NCBI GenBank assembly: GCA_016490735.1
Contig: JAEMWC010000363.1
Location: 163,501 to 227,500 of the forward strand
Direction of reading: 5' to 3'
Length of the DNA: 64,000 nucleotides
DNA from: Pachyseris speciosa
Lineage: Eukaryota; Cnidaria; Anthozoa; Scleractinia; Pachyseridae
The notes under the pieces were generated by a model. The model was given only the letters and a program-made list of their open reading frames with translations. It was not told the DNA's origin and ran no database searches. How positions within the stretch are numbered: the stretch's first letter is position 1; every line of letters begins with the position of its first letter. Shown piece by piece: positions 13,101 through 24,813 of the stretch. The position numbers and the translations under genes were made by a program.

Positions 13101-15111
13101 TCAACTGAGTGTCGAAAGTAATTATGGCTTTGCTTTGGTTTTGCATTGCTTCGCTCTGTGATTGGCCTGGAAAACTCGCGCCACTTTCTCAACCAATGAG
13201 AAGCAAAACCAAAACCAATTGTGATTTGCACGCGTGTATTTACGTCGTCTACATGTAATTGCTTCGTATTCTGATTGGCTCATTGCACTGCTTGCTTCTG
13301 TTGTGATTGGCTGGAGCAATTGCTTTGGTTTTGGTTTTACGACACTCAATTGAAAAGTGCTCTATTACCTTTAAATTGATACCAGAGAAATGCCCAATCA
13401 TTGGTGAACAAGTTATGAAACTTTTTTTGACATAACAGGTTACCATAGCAATGTCTTAACTTGTTAAAAACACCCCTAATTTTAGCTTTAAGCAGCAATA
13501 ACTCAAAAACGAGCTCAGTGACCCCCATTTTTTTTTAAATAATTAGCATAATAGAATAAAGCTTTTTGCAAAGTTAAAAAAAATTGTAGGAGTGGATTCA
13601 GAGTCACCTTAAAGGCTCTGAATTTGCTCCTACAATTTTTTTTTTAAACTTTGTGAAAAGTTGGCTCTCAACACGTTTATTACTTTTCAATAATAAAAAA
13701 TGGGCATCACCGAGCTGGGTTTTTAATTATTTTTTCTTAAAGCTAAAATAAGGGGTGCTCTTAACAGGCTATGGTAACCTGTAATGTCAAAAACAGTTTC
13801 GTAACTTGTTCGCCAATGATTGGGCATTTCTTTGATACCACTTTGACAGTATTAACTTATAAAGATTGGTAGTAATGATCCATCAAAATATTAGCGCTTG
13901 AAAATGCTGAAAACCAGTAGGAGCCACCATAAATTAAATGCAGTTAACAAAAAGAGACCATTTGGCAGTGCAAGGATGACGTCATTAAAACGTGGTAAGA
14001 ACAAATTGCGCTAAGAGCGGCAGGCAATTAGCTTGACTAATGTTTTTACCAGGTTTTGACATCCTCTGTGCATTATCATAGTACCCACACACTGTCAATG
14101 GAATTTATTTTTTTTATACCATTGTTTTCTTATGACTACTTCCGTCGGCTGGTGACATCATTTGTGCATCTATGCTTTAACTGCAAACTCATATATACCA
14201 ATCAAAAAGTGAGGTTTACGCCCTTCATTGTATAATAATAATTTACAAATAGAGTGCCCTTAGTTTAAGGCAGGATGGCAAAATTCCATTTACAATACTG
14301 AAATTGCAAGACTAACACTTCCCTCATAGCCATAGCCTCCTTCGCAGCCATTGTTTGTCTTGGTCCTATTCTCCCTCTCCACCAACGTCTGCTGAACTGA
14401 GCCGGACATTCCATTCCCACTGTGTCTTGAGTAGAACCAACACAAACAACATCTGCGAAGGAGGCTATCATAGCCACGGATAATGTTCATTTCATACTTG
14501 AATGGAGTTACTCTAAGAGTGCACAGGGACAAGGCCAACACACTTTTTATGGGCATTGATGTCTAGGTTTGCTAGTTTTTATTACATGAATATTTATACA
14601 CTTACTGGTCTTTTGGATGTCCTCACAAGCTTTGTCTGGTTTAGAAGTGCATTTATCAGAGTTGACTTGCCTACACTTGTTCTTCCAATGAAAGCAACCT
14701 ATAGGACAAGTCTACACAGTCACTGGTGAGATCTGATATCCACATCTTCTAAGTGTCAACAATGCACTCAGCGCGTTTTTATTTCTTTATGAGATGGTAT
14801 TAATTCGCAGGCACACACATAGCGTAAGAAAATCAGACCGAAGTTAAACAGACCATTACCTCGGGTAATTTCAGTTTAGGCGCATCCTCAATTTTTAAGG
14901 CAGAGCCCTGAAATACAGTTTCGGGACCCAGTTCTTCAAACTGCCTGTCAGCTCTGGCAAGAATTGTTGAGGTGGGGTTAAAAACTGCATCCGACCCTTT
15001 TAATGTAGGGGAAACTTCCTGACTGTAAAGTGTACAGAGTAAAGGAGAAACAGGGTTTTGACTACAAAATCCAAGACGTAGACTTCGACGACCCAGCTTA
15101 CAAAATCTCAT
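10192..15111 (-). CDS. GTPBP8: Mitochondrial EngB-family GTPase, GTPBP8-like (5 exons seen, 3' end not located)
   Basis: Exons on the minus strand are 15111-14860, 14698-14606, 12965-12808, 12168-12069 and 10313-10192, all with GT/AG borders and matching phases. Exon 1 starts at ATG 15111 with an Arg-rich, acid-free leader typical of a mitochondrial presequence. Exon 2 holds the P-loop, GRTSVGKSTLI. Exon 3 holds G3, DLPGYGY. Exon 4 carries LLIDGKVGVTKND. Exon 5 carries G4, TKMD, and CFPHIFPL. The spelling is that of the EngB/YihA family; in animals GTPBP8 acts on the mitochondrial ribosome large subunit. About 241 residues are accounted for, and roughly 20-25 C-terminal residues with G5 should lie in one further exon. 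Exon 5 as drawn ends at 10192 (ctaag then gttgg); direct read-through would stop near 10120, which is the alternative ending. Confidence 0.88.
10910..10997. repeat. 22-bp tandem repeat, four copies
   Basis: The unit gtacatatatagtaataaaa(aa) is repeated four times without a change. It is an ordinary minisatellite next to the GTPase gene. It has no spacers, so it is not a CRISPR array. Confidence 0.9.
13012..13928. mobile_element. Foldback element with GGTGG termini in GTPase intron 2
   Basis: The ends are GGTGGCTCCTACTGG and its inverse, and most of the element pairs with itself around a centre near 13600. TTAA precedes the left end (13008-13011) and ATAA follows the right end. The GGTGG start after TTAA is shared with the transposase-bearing element at 41759-44564, so it could be a non-autonomous relative. 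It lies between GTPase exons 2 and 3 and should be spliced out. Confidence 0.7.
13092..13362. mobile_element. MITE nested in the GGTGG foldback, TA target
   Basis: The terminal inverted repeats are GAGCAGTTTTCAACTGAGTG and an inverted copy ending ..AAAGTGCTC, flanked on both sides by TA (13090-13091, 13363-13364). It interrupts only the left arm of the surrounding foldback, so it is the younger insertion. It contains many gattggc/ccaat motifs and no coding sequence. Confidence 0.75.
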
Positions 15112-17274
15112 GTTGTTTATACATCCCGATTATGTCGGTCCCAGACTCTTTGAGATGTTGAAATCCAAGATGGCGCTGTGTAGCATGAAAATTTTGCGGG
15201 AATTAAATTTAATTTGCGGAATGCCTATTTTTTGTGTTTTGCGGGAACAAATCTTCGCGGTTAAAGATGACTGAAATTTCTGCTGGGAACTAATTTTTTG
15301 CGATTTTATGTTCAAGCAGCAGAAGCAGCAAGGGGGAGGGGGGGGGGGGTACTTCCTGGTAATAGGCTAATGGATGGAAAAGTAATAATTAAGCCAAAGG
15401 ACCGCCAACGATCATGCTGTAAGTTAACGTAGGATCTACAAGAGATCTAATCAGCCAAAAAAACAAAAAACAAAAAAAACAATCAGAATATAACAAGCAA
15501 GGCTGATACTACGTGAAAAAATTTGGCTTTGCGAGACACCAACATGACCGAAACTCGATAAAGTAGGGCTGCAACCAGCTGTGCCGCTGGATGGGGTCGC
15601 ATTTTCACGACTTTATTGACTATAATGGGGTTGCATTTTCGATAGAGTTACTAGAATGGGGTCGCACATTTTCGAGATTTTGGGAGTAAATGTACCACAA
15701 TATTTGTACTGTCGGTGAAAAAAAGCAAAGTGTCCTACACTTCACCTTAACAAATGTGTCAATTCATTTAAGGATGACCTTCTTAAAAGGGCGGCTGCTA
15801 TAACGTAAATGCATAAACAGAAAGGATCACGAAAATTACATTTGCCCAAAAGTGACTGAGATGGGGTCTATAATTGGCCACATAACAGACTATAATGGGG
15901 CTAAACACTGGTCAGCGGTCGCCAGCTAAAGGGTTTCAAGCGCATTTCATTTTATAGCTTCAGCAACGAGGACAGCAACTAGCGGCATACCCCACAAAAC
16001 AACTAATTAGCATAAACAATAGCTCTGCACATGCGTTTAACATTTCGGTACATTTCTTTACCCTCCTACAACTTGAAATGACCAAATTTTAGGTTTTCTC
16101 CAGAACGTGAACGTAATACGGTCCCGGATGACGGCAAATTTTTCGTTCTTTTTCCTTACTTTAACTTCAACTTACTGAATAGTTCGCCATCATTTTCCAA
16201 GTTTAAAAACTTTAAGAAATCGCAAAAGAGTTACAAAAACGAGAAGTTATATTGAAAACGAAGTTTTCGTTGCCGTCGCCGTGGTCGTTGTTACGGCAGT
16301 TGCTTCGCTCCACTTCAAGATTCCGCGTGAGGTTTTCCGCTGTTTACCAAATATCAGGAGCACCCAACGACAAGTTTCGGTAGATATCTGTTCGGTGGAG
16401 GGTAATTCGCATTGGGCTTTCGGCGATGATTAAAGAGTGCACTTGGATTTTCGTAACTAAAACGTAGCCTAAAATGTTCGTAGTGGGGAAATCATAGCCT
16501 CTGAGATTTTCGGAAAGGTCATAATTGCTGTTTTTGGCAGCCAAAAACGTCAGCTAGCGTTTTCGGAAAGAAAGTAGTTCCCTAGAAAGCTCGTGGAAAG
16601 TTCATTTCAACTTGCATTTTCTCAAAGGAAGATTTTGTTCCCTGAAATGTTCGGGCAATTAAAATTTCAGCTAGGGAATCCGAACAGATGAACTTCTTCT
16701 AGCTTATGGCCATTGGTCACAGACTTCAAACACCACAAGCGGTAGTTAAAAATGCCTTTCAACAGCTTTTGGTTGATATGGCTCGTTGGGTGCCCCTGAA
16801 ATATACGGTCGATATGCCTTCAATTCAAAGTTTGGAGGGCCGACAAAAGAGACCGGAAAGGAGTTTTGTCGCACAGTTTTCGGCTTTGGTTTGCAAAGGT
16901 AAGCGATTTTAGATTAAAATATCTATTCGGGAGGCATGACAAAATGCATCATGCAACGTGTGATCTGTAGTGGATTTTATATACTTGATTTGACTTCTCT
17001 TCTCTGGCTGATCTCAATTGTTTACTTTTTACCTTGGATGATATAAAGTGCGAGTGCCTCTGAAGAATGCCGTTAAGTGTTCGGTTGGCTTTCCGAAACC
17101 GAACAATTTTCAGTATGAAAAATATAACCTTTGCCTGAAACAAAGGGAGCTATTAAATTTAAAGAGACTTTGGATATCTCAGTTCACGTACAGTGGGTTG
17201 ACATTTTCTTTGGCAACAAACTGTATAGATATTTTGTACTTTTGGATACGATATACGTCAACGGCGAGAGATTT
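15112..17274. other. Gene-free stretch with repeat fragments
   Basis: 15112-15300 is the presumed 5' flank of the GTPase gene. Around 15590-15930 the phrase atggggtcgcattt recurs three times in degenerate form, and 15890-15935 shares 'cactggtcagcggtcgcca' (inverted) with 51800-51845, marking a dispersed repeat. 16690-17270 matches the inverse of 46330-46690 and belongs to family R. An open frame at 16706-16912 ends at a splice-donor-like aaaggtaagc and may be a decayed exon of that element. Confidence 0.4.
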
Positions 17275-17432
17275 GACCCCTTTTGAGGCCCTATAACGGT
17301 GGGGCATTTGACCGTCTAAACTGGAAGCAGCGGGGCATTTGAAAAAAATATTTTCAAAAAAGTCAAATGGCCTGAAGTTTGCCGGGGGAGGGATGGGCAC
17401 TTTTGGAATTGACTGATACATAAAAACCGGAC
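16690..17432. repeat. Dispersed repeat family R, copy 2
   Basis: The right end (17432 inward) reads, inverted, tatcagtcaattccaaaag and then the recurring 'caaatgcccc' block. Internally, matching phrases around the P-loop-free frame at 16706 and the 'gatatctcagttcacgta' stretch occur inverted at 46370-46690. A shared end and shared interior make this a bona fide transposon family, but its coding product is not recognised. Confidence 0.6.
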
Positions 17433-17674
17433 TAAGAGACATTCCACTGAATTACATGAATTGTCGTGTACCTATTTATCTATTTATTATTAATCATTGT
17501 AAACTCGTTGTACGGGGAGTAACAAATATACAAAATACAAATATACAAGCTCGGGTTGCTGTTTTCTACTCCAAATCAATGTTAATACGTTGATAGTTAT
17601 TATTTACGGCCGGTATAAAGTACAGGTCACATTCCACAGGTCAACATGCTGGTCACCCGGCTACGGATAAATCA

Positions 17675-17745
17675 ACCTCGTTCCCAGGGTCTCTCCTCTT
17701 CCCGCCCCCTGGAGCGGGAAGAGGAAAGACCCTGGGAACGAGGTT
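17675..17745. repeat. Short perfect stem-loop
   Basis: The arms aacctcgttcccagggtct and its inverse flank a GC-rich loop. It is a small hairpin; the phrase 'tgggaacgag' also occurs at 41380 in a different setting, so it is part of a repeat rather than a terminator. Confidence 0.7.
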
Positions 17746-17922
17746 GCGGATAAATATAGAAGCCAAAAAGTGTCTCCTAGCGACAGGTTAAAGCCGTCTC
17801 TCCTAGCCCTAATCACTGTCCAAAATTTTCTTACCTATTTATTTTGCTTTTAAATAAAGGTGTCTAATCTAATCTAATCTCCTTATAGATTGAAGAGAAA
17901 CTGTTTGGCTTAGCATGCATGT

Positions 17923-19980
17923 CCAATATACCCAATCCGAGTCGGATCGTGTCCGATCGGACTCACCGGAAGTCAGGTCGCACCAAAGACAACCTTCCTC
18001 GTTCTTTACGCACGTACGCGCGACCTCACGCAGTACGCGCGACCTCACGCAGTACGCGCGACCTCACGCACGACCCACAAAGTAATAAACGCGCGCGACC
18101 TACAAAGTAATATCCGAGTCGACCCGCAGGTCGCAAGTGACAAAGATAACACACGCATAGGGAGGGCAGAAAATCTCGACGGATCGACTCCATCCGATCG
18201 ACTCGAGTCGACCCGTCGACCCGAGTCGATTCGACTCAACCCGTCACCGGAAGTCAGGTCGCGCAAAAGAGAAAGTAATAAACGTCGATTGTCGACAAGC
18301 AAGGTCGCACAAAAGAGAGAGTAATGATATATAAACCCACCTCGTTCTTAAAAGCCGGCACACCAACAAAACAGTTTCTGTACCAACCGATCGACAAGTC
18401 AGGTCGCACAAAAGAGAAAGTAATGATATATAAACCCACCTCGTTCTTAAAGCCGCCACACGAACAAGACACGTCGCGCAAAAGAGAAAGTAATAAACGT
18501 CGATCCTCCAAAAGTCAGGTCGAGCAAAAAAGAAAGTACTGATATGTAAGCTGGTGTATATCCCTCGTTGGTTCAGCCACGAGTCCAAACAAGCACGCTT
18601 TACTCGTGTATACCTCGTTGTTTAAACCAAAAGCAGAATACGAAACCGACAGAAACAAGCGTGCTACACATGTGTATTCTTCGTTCTTAAGCCACGAGGA
18701 CAAACAAGCGCGCGTTAGTTATGTAGGTCCTTAAAACCGGCACACCAACAAGACAGTTTCTGTACCAACCGATGGACCCGATCACAGGACGTCGGATTGC
18801 AAAAGCATCAGTGTTGGCGGCCTTTCTTTTACAAACCCCTGAGACTGATAGACGCATCATCTTTGGTATTAAAAGAAAATATCTCACATATTATTTATTT
18901 CCTCGGGAGATTCATTAAATACAAAAAGGGCACTGCACCGCGCGTTAGCGGTTCAACTCCCTCTTCGCAATGCGGTAAAACACCATATTCCAGTCGACCG
19001 GCTAATCAAACTGACCGCTTATTTTTTTGTTTTTGGTCGTCCTTTCCAGAAGGGCCCTTTTTTTTTTTTACACTTTTCTGCTTTCAAAATGATGTCACAC
19101 TTTTCTGCTTACAAAATGTTGTCACCTCTTTCATTTGATTGATTCAAAGTTCAGAACAAAGACCGCTTCTCCACAGCGTAATGAATAAACCTTGTTTACC
19201 TATTTTATTACACTTCTGCTGGATTTCGCAGGTGACATAAGTAATGGTAATAGGACTGAGTGGAGTCCAATTCGGTCTGTAATCATACGAGTGATAACAA
19301 AATCGGACGACCGCGCAGCGGGAGTCCGATAGACGGGTTGACTCGGATCGCGACGGATCGACGACCCGACTCGATTTGATCGAACGGAGTCGAACCGCCA
19401 ACATTTTCTACCCTCGCTGCCAGCCGTACTTGCTTAATTTTTTTAAGTCTCGCGCAAACCGACTTCAGCTAAGACGAACCGACTTTTACAGAGACGGGTT
19501 GAGTCGGATCGCGACGGATCGACGACCCGACTCGATTTGATCGAACGGAGTCGATCCGCCAACATTTTCTACCCTCCCTGACAGCCGTACTTGCTTAACT
19601 TTTTCTAAGTCTCGAGCAAACTGACTTCCGGTAAGACGGACCGACTTTGACAGAGACGGGTCGAGTCGGGTCGAGACGGATCGACGACCCGACTCCATTT
19701 GATCGAACGGAGTCGATCCGCCAACATTTTCTACCCTCCCTAACGGCCATACTTGCTGAATTTAATAAGTGTCGCGCAAACCGACTTCCGGTAAGAGAGA
19801 CCGTCTTTTGCACACGCGTCTCGCACAAACAGCCACTTCCGCGTAGCTACATTAACAACGAGGAAGAACGCGCGCGTGCTTTACAGAAGAGGAAGGTTAA
19901 AATCATTACATTCCCTTTGGTGCGATCTGACTTCCGGTAAGTCCGATCGGACTCGACCCGACTCAGATCAGGTATATTGG
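17923..19980. mobile_element. 2.06 kb element with CCAATATACC termini and tandem arrays
   Basis: The inverted ends start CCAATATACCCAATCCGAGT and continue through shared blocks (ccgatcggactc, then the accggaagtcaggtcgc type). The left half has about four copies of a block starting ggtcgc(a/g)caaaagagaaag (18257-18535). The right half has three copies of a 161-162 bp unit starting at 19332, 19493 and 19655. The DNA is unusually rich in TCGA-type CpG palindromes compared with its surroundings. There is no open frame of note, and no target duplication is visible. Confidence 0.7.
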
Positions 19981-21035
19981 CCCTCAAATTTTCGTGCTAC
20001 TCGGTAAACAAAATCAACCACTGTGCTGTAATTTGGATCTGTTGTTCATAGAATATGGTTAGATTGTTTATAAGTTGCCCCTTGTCGCTAAGGTGTTACG
20101 CGATAGTTTCTCGAAGTTGTGTGAGAATCTACTGAAGAATCTCTCACTTCCCATTGAAAGAGTTGCACGAGAACCTATACTAATTAGCCAGCTATTGTCT
20201 TCGTGGAGGTGGGCTGAACATGAAAAGCATTTCTTAATTATGATGAAATAAGTCCTATAAACAGCTCGAACGTCTAGCTGCATAACTGAATAAAGTTACT
20301 TTTGAGGTTTATCCGACCGTCACTGTAATAAGGCGAAGAGAGAAACAGAACTGAGAAAGAACCAGTGGATGAAGCCAACCCGAGAGAATGTCTCCGTGGT
20401 TAAAAGCAAACCTCAACCTTAACCAGAAAAGATGGGTTTACCTCGGTGTAAAATCCTGGCGAAGTTTTCTTTGTTTTTGAGGTATTGTTTTGCTTTACGT
20501 TATTGTTTAGAGTGGTCTTTAGAATGTTTTGTTTTCTTTGATGTACGTCTTTCGTGAGTTTCACAGGTTTCTACACCGTAAGAGTCGAAAACATTCCTTT
20601 GTTTTGCAGGTTAGTCGCAAAAACGGCGAATGAGGTTGTTGGTATCCAAGCTTTACACTTCTCTGTTTCAACTTTAAAATCCCGCAGGTTATAACGCCAG
20701 TGATTAGCCCCTTGTTCTATATGTGTTACCAAAAATGTGACCCAGAAGAACGGGCCGAATTTTCGTTACCCCTGGCGGAGTACGAAGCCTTAATTCAGTT
20801 AAATTTCCATACCCCAGGGTACGTACTGTGATGATATATTGTGATATGTATAATGATATCATGAAGTTACATTAAAAACTGCAATAATGTAATGCATAAA
20901 GTAATGCGGTGCCCTTGTCGTAATGTTAAGCATCTCATTGAATGCCAAATACAAAACATATCACAAAGGGCCTGGAATAACTGAGATTTATTCTGACAAG
21001 TAAACTGTGCCAACCAACTAATTACCTTTCCCATC

Positions 21036-21366
21036 AGTACCGCACGAAAAATGGCTGTATCTCACCTTTCTGAACAAGTCAAAGGTGAAGAGTGGTAAAG
21101 CCGGCCTAGTCAAAGGTAATGCGCTATCGATTGATATCAAAATCACCATAAAAGTACTGTAAAATGTTGCTTTGGTTTATTGATAGGTACCTTTTGATGC
21201 GTATCAAAGGCATAAAACCTTTGACGCGAGCGAAGGAAAGCTCAAAGGTGAGATAAAAACTACAATCATCACAAAACATGTAAAAGGAGTTTCTTTTGCA
21301 CGCACTTTTGTCAAGCCTTTGATGCGGAATGCAAGGTGAGACGAAAGCCGAATTTTCGTGCAGTGC
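21036..21366. mobile_element. Possible MITE with imperfect inverted ends
   Basis: The left end gtaccgcacgaaaaatggct and the inverted right end agcactgcacgaaaattcgg match for about 30 bp with several differences. There is no convincing target duplication, so the call is weak. Confidence 0.35.
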
Positions 21367-22157
21367 TAGTTGTACAAAATATTTTTCATTGCAGATCACA
21401 TAATGAATTTTTATTAAAAAAGAGATGAGTCATAAGGCATAGCCATAAGATTTAACCACTGTTTCTTCACGTTTTTCTGGCTTGGTGTCTTCGTGCTGTG
21501 CATCAGGAATCAGGAGCCTAACAGGTTAGCTTCTCCTTGAACTATTGATACTTCGCCATATTAAGGCTACGCTATACGTTTTTCGTTTGCAGGCTAATAC
21601 CAGCAACAAGAAAACGAATAACCGGCATGGTTTGATCCGTCAGTTCAGCTCGAACGCGCGGCTTCGCGCAACTTTGCTTTTGCTCAAATGAATTGCCGGT
21701 TTCGTTGAATCTTTTCGTTCGGAAATGTGTTTTTTAAACCTTTACGATTCCTCACTAAGTCTGAGGAATTTGTCTCAAGATTTTCATTAATGTTTCTGAT
21801 GACCAGATCATAGTCGTCATTTTTAACTCGTTTATTTCTTTCTTCTCTGTTTAATGTATGGAGTTGTATATGACGAATGGAGTCATGGAACCTGCAGAGA
21901 CGAATGGTCATATACTGATTTCTGAAGGTAAGGTTTTCCCATGTTGTCTTGCGTTTTTATTGTTGCATGGTAAACACAGCTAATGTATATAGCAATCTGG
22001 TTATGGTATACATCCTCGTCTCCATGCAGCCATATCAAGACAATTCGCATTTAGCGACAAAAGTCATTGAGATCCCTTGATCTTTTAGGGACTGTCGAAG
22101 CAACTCCTCTTAATTTTTTAAATTATAATTATAATGTTAATTCCCGAAGAATAACTG

Positions 22158-22316
22158 AATAGGCTAGTTTCGAATTGTGGGAGAACAAAACAACAGAGTC
22201 GAGGTTCAGAGGAATAATTTGCATTTTCTTTTGTCAAAAATAAAGGAAAATGCAAATTATTCCCCTCAACCTCGACTCTGTTGTTTTGTTCTCCCACAAT
22301 TCGAAACTAGCCTATT
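22158..22316. repeat. Long near-perfect hairpin
   Basis: Two arms of about 70 bp, starting aataggctagtttcgaattg, are almost exact inverse copies with only a small bulge, separated by an AT-rich loop of under 20 bp. It could be a young MITE or a hairpin RNA precursor. Small-RNA data would distinguish these. Confidence 0.8.
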
Positions 22317-24063
22317 GAATTTGTATTTTGTTTTCAGGTCAACAAAAGACAGATACCTCACCTTAGGCGAGTGTATTCCAAAGGAGGCTCGCATCACATT
22401 TTTAGCTTTTTTTTGTGAAAACAATATCCTATAGAAAACACGCTTCGATTTCAATGACACTACAATATCTCTTCGACGTATGATCAAAGTTTCGTTTCTC
22501 ACTGGTTTCAAAGTCATGGCTTTTACCATAGCGATGGTAACGCGTTCCCACTCATTTTGAAAGAGGTCAATTACCTCGAAATCCAGTAACGAAACGTTAT
22601 AACCAAACTTAAAAATTGTAAACTACTCAAATCCCGTAGCTTGTTGGCCAAATTAAAAAAAAAACAGTCTGTAAGAGCGTTTCCAAGTAAATCGCAAATT
22701 CAAGTTTTAAAAGCCAGTGTTTGTTCATTCCCGAAATTTTCTTCAAGCTTTACAAGAAAATATTAAAATTTTACATTCTTTTCTGCGTTGAAGGAAGAAT
22801 CATAGGAGCAAATAACATTTTGATTCAAATTGGGCCTCCTACATAGCTGTGAATGTAAAATAAATTAGTTTGGAAATGGCTAAATGGGAAGCACGCACAA
22901 GTCACAAAGCTCGTAATTTGCATAAATTGAAACGTTCAAATTTCCTTGCAAGCTCAAAAAGAAAATTGCGAGGATGAGCAAAACCGGAATTTAAAACTTC
23001 GTTTGCAATTTAACTGTAAAAAGACTAACAGAATTTTTTCAAATTTCCCCTAAAAGTTGTCCCACTTGAGAAATTTACAGTCTACAAGTTATGATACGAA
23101 ATATCTTGCTGGACCTTCAAAACGAACAGCAACGCCTTACCGTCCCCACAGCAAATGCAGGTAACAAAAATATATCAATATAAAGCCAAAACAACAACCA
23201 ATTGAACGGTCGATAAACATGAATGTAGATATCTACCAAACTATGTGTCAATTGCCTCGTTGATTTAAGAATGTAATTATACCCGATAAGTCTGGCAGTT
23301 TCAGCGTTCCAGAACAAGTTTCGAGCTTTCATGGTACACGGAGCAATGGCTCCTGATACTTTCTCATCGCAGTTGCACACAAGTTTCAGCTACGTGTAAC
23401 AGCGACTTTATTGTGGCTCCTTTTCAGTAGCGACGCACGCACAAGCGCAAAGCTAAGCGCAAACACAAGAGCGCTTATTTCACTGTGAAAATGGGCTTTT
23501 TTTTATCAAAATTTTTCCTTTTCCTTGTGCTTGCGCCATGCTTGCTTTCGCTTGTGTAATGTTCGTTTTCACTTGCCACAAGCTACTTATGCTTGCCGTT
23601 AGCCAATGAGGGGCAAGCAGGAGTGGTGTTCCGGAAGTTGACACTCTAATCAAATTAATATCTCGGCCCTTGTTCCTGAGCCTCGTTATTTCGCCCGGTC
23701 AATCCGAATATCTGGTCATTGATCATCTCTGATTTATCTCTTGTACGATTGATAGCTAGCCTGCAGCTCTCGCAAACATTTTTGTATGGTTTCGCCCCGT
23801 TTTGTCAATTACGTTATAATGTGTAATGAATACTCCCATCAGTTCAACACAAAGCACAATTGCCCCCATGTGACCTGCCAGCGAAATTTACATCTGGCTA
23901 CGTCACCCGTTTCCTTGTTGCCATTTGAATATCCTATTACGGTATTTCTTCATTTGGTGGTATTTGCATTGGCAAAAAATACTGTAAACAGGCCTTGTCT
24001 ACAGATTTTTATTATTAACCAGCTTGTTTCAAAGTAAGCGTCGATTTTAGAGTCGTTATTATA

Positions 24064-24813
24064 ATGGATGCAAGTGACTTCGACAACATCAAGCGAGCCG
24101 TACAAGCAAGACACTTCAAAGACGAGAAACTGGATGCGATTCGCACCACTCTCTCCTGCTCGTATGGCTATTTGGTCGCCGATCAAGTCGCTCAGCTTGT
24201 CCGTGAGTTTTCTTTTGATGATGAGAGAGTGAAATGTGTCGAGATTTGTGCCCCAAGGATGTACATGACCACATGTGAGGAGGTAGCCCACATATTGCGT
24301 GTTTTCTCGTTTGACAAATCGAAAACACAAGCGTTAGAAATTGTTGCAGGCCAAATAACTGACAGCAATTTAACGGCCTTGGACAACGTTTTTAGCTTCC
24401 CAAGTGACAGGCAGCGTGCTAGGGAAATTCTTATGAACCGTACCCACTCGGGGCCACGTCCAGGAGGTCCGCCACAGCACGGACTTCCGCACCAGCCAGG
24501 AGTTTACACAGCTGGACAACTGCCTGGAGGTTTCCCTGGTATGGCAACTCAACCCGGAGGTTTTCTGGCATCGGCACCTTATCCAGGATCGACACCATAC
24601 CTTGGGCAAAACCCCTATTCAGCAACTGGCCCGTATGGAACTCCTCCAGGAGCATATTATGTGACACCTGGAGTGGCGCAGTATCCAACTGGCTCTGCTC
24701 CACCCCCTGGGGGTCCTCAGTATTCACCCCAAGGTGGGTACTATCCTGCTCCAGCAGGGTATCATCCAGGAGGATACCCTCAGGCAGGATATCCTTATCA
24801 GCCCCCACGGTAA
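24064..24813 (+). CDS. DUF4476-type protein with Pro/Gly/Tyr-rich tail
   Basis: An intact 249-codon single-exon gene beginning ATGGATGC. Residues 1 to about 120 contain three similar helical blocks, each built on a '...VAQLVREFSFDDERVKC' pattern (also VAHILRVFSFDKSKTQA and LDNVFSFPSDRQRA). That is the signature of the DUF4476 fold, known from bacteria and animals with no assigned biochemical role. Residues 124-249 are low-complexity, with PGG, YPxG and GYP repeats like the prion-like N-termini of annexin A7 and related scaffold proteins. There is no signal peptide or membrane segment, so it is presumably cytosolic. The lack of introns might mean an old retrocopy. The antisense frame across it is a composition artefact. 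Confidence 0.85.
   Translation: MDASDFDNIKRAVQARHFKDEKLDAIRTTLSCSYGYLVADQVAQLVREFSFDDERVKCVEICAPRMYMTTCEEVAHILRVFSFDKSKTQALEIVAGQITDSNLTALDNVFSFPSDRQRAREILMNRTHSGPRPGGPPQHGLPHQPGVYTAGQLPGGFPGMATQPGGFLASAPYPGSTPYLGQNPYSATGPYGTPPGAYYVTPGVAQYPTGSAPPPGGPQYSPQGGYYPAPAGYHPGGYPQAGYPYQPPR

Larger units (their letters stand above)
19981..24063. other. Gene-free stretch upstream of the DUF4476 gene
   Basis: No supported gene. It contains a probable small MITE (21036-21366, ends related to agcactgcacgaaaa), the hairpin at 22158-22316, and a region near 23440-23600 with repeated 'cgcttgtg'-type words. The last few hundred bases should include the promoter and leader of the following gene; I saw no certain TATA box. 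Confidence 0.4.

Noticed and set aside
18797..19138. 113-residue plus-strand frame
   Set aside because: Lies inside the 17923-19980 TIR element, is low-complexity, and has no domain.
24431..24808. 125-residue antisense frame over the DUF4476 gene
   Set aside because: Open only because the sense strand encodes a Pro/Gly-rich tail with biased codons.
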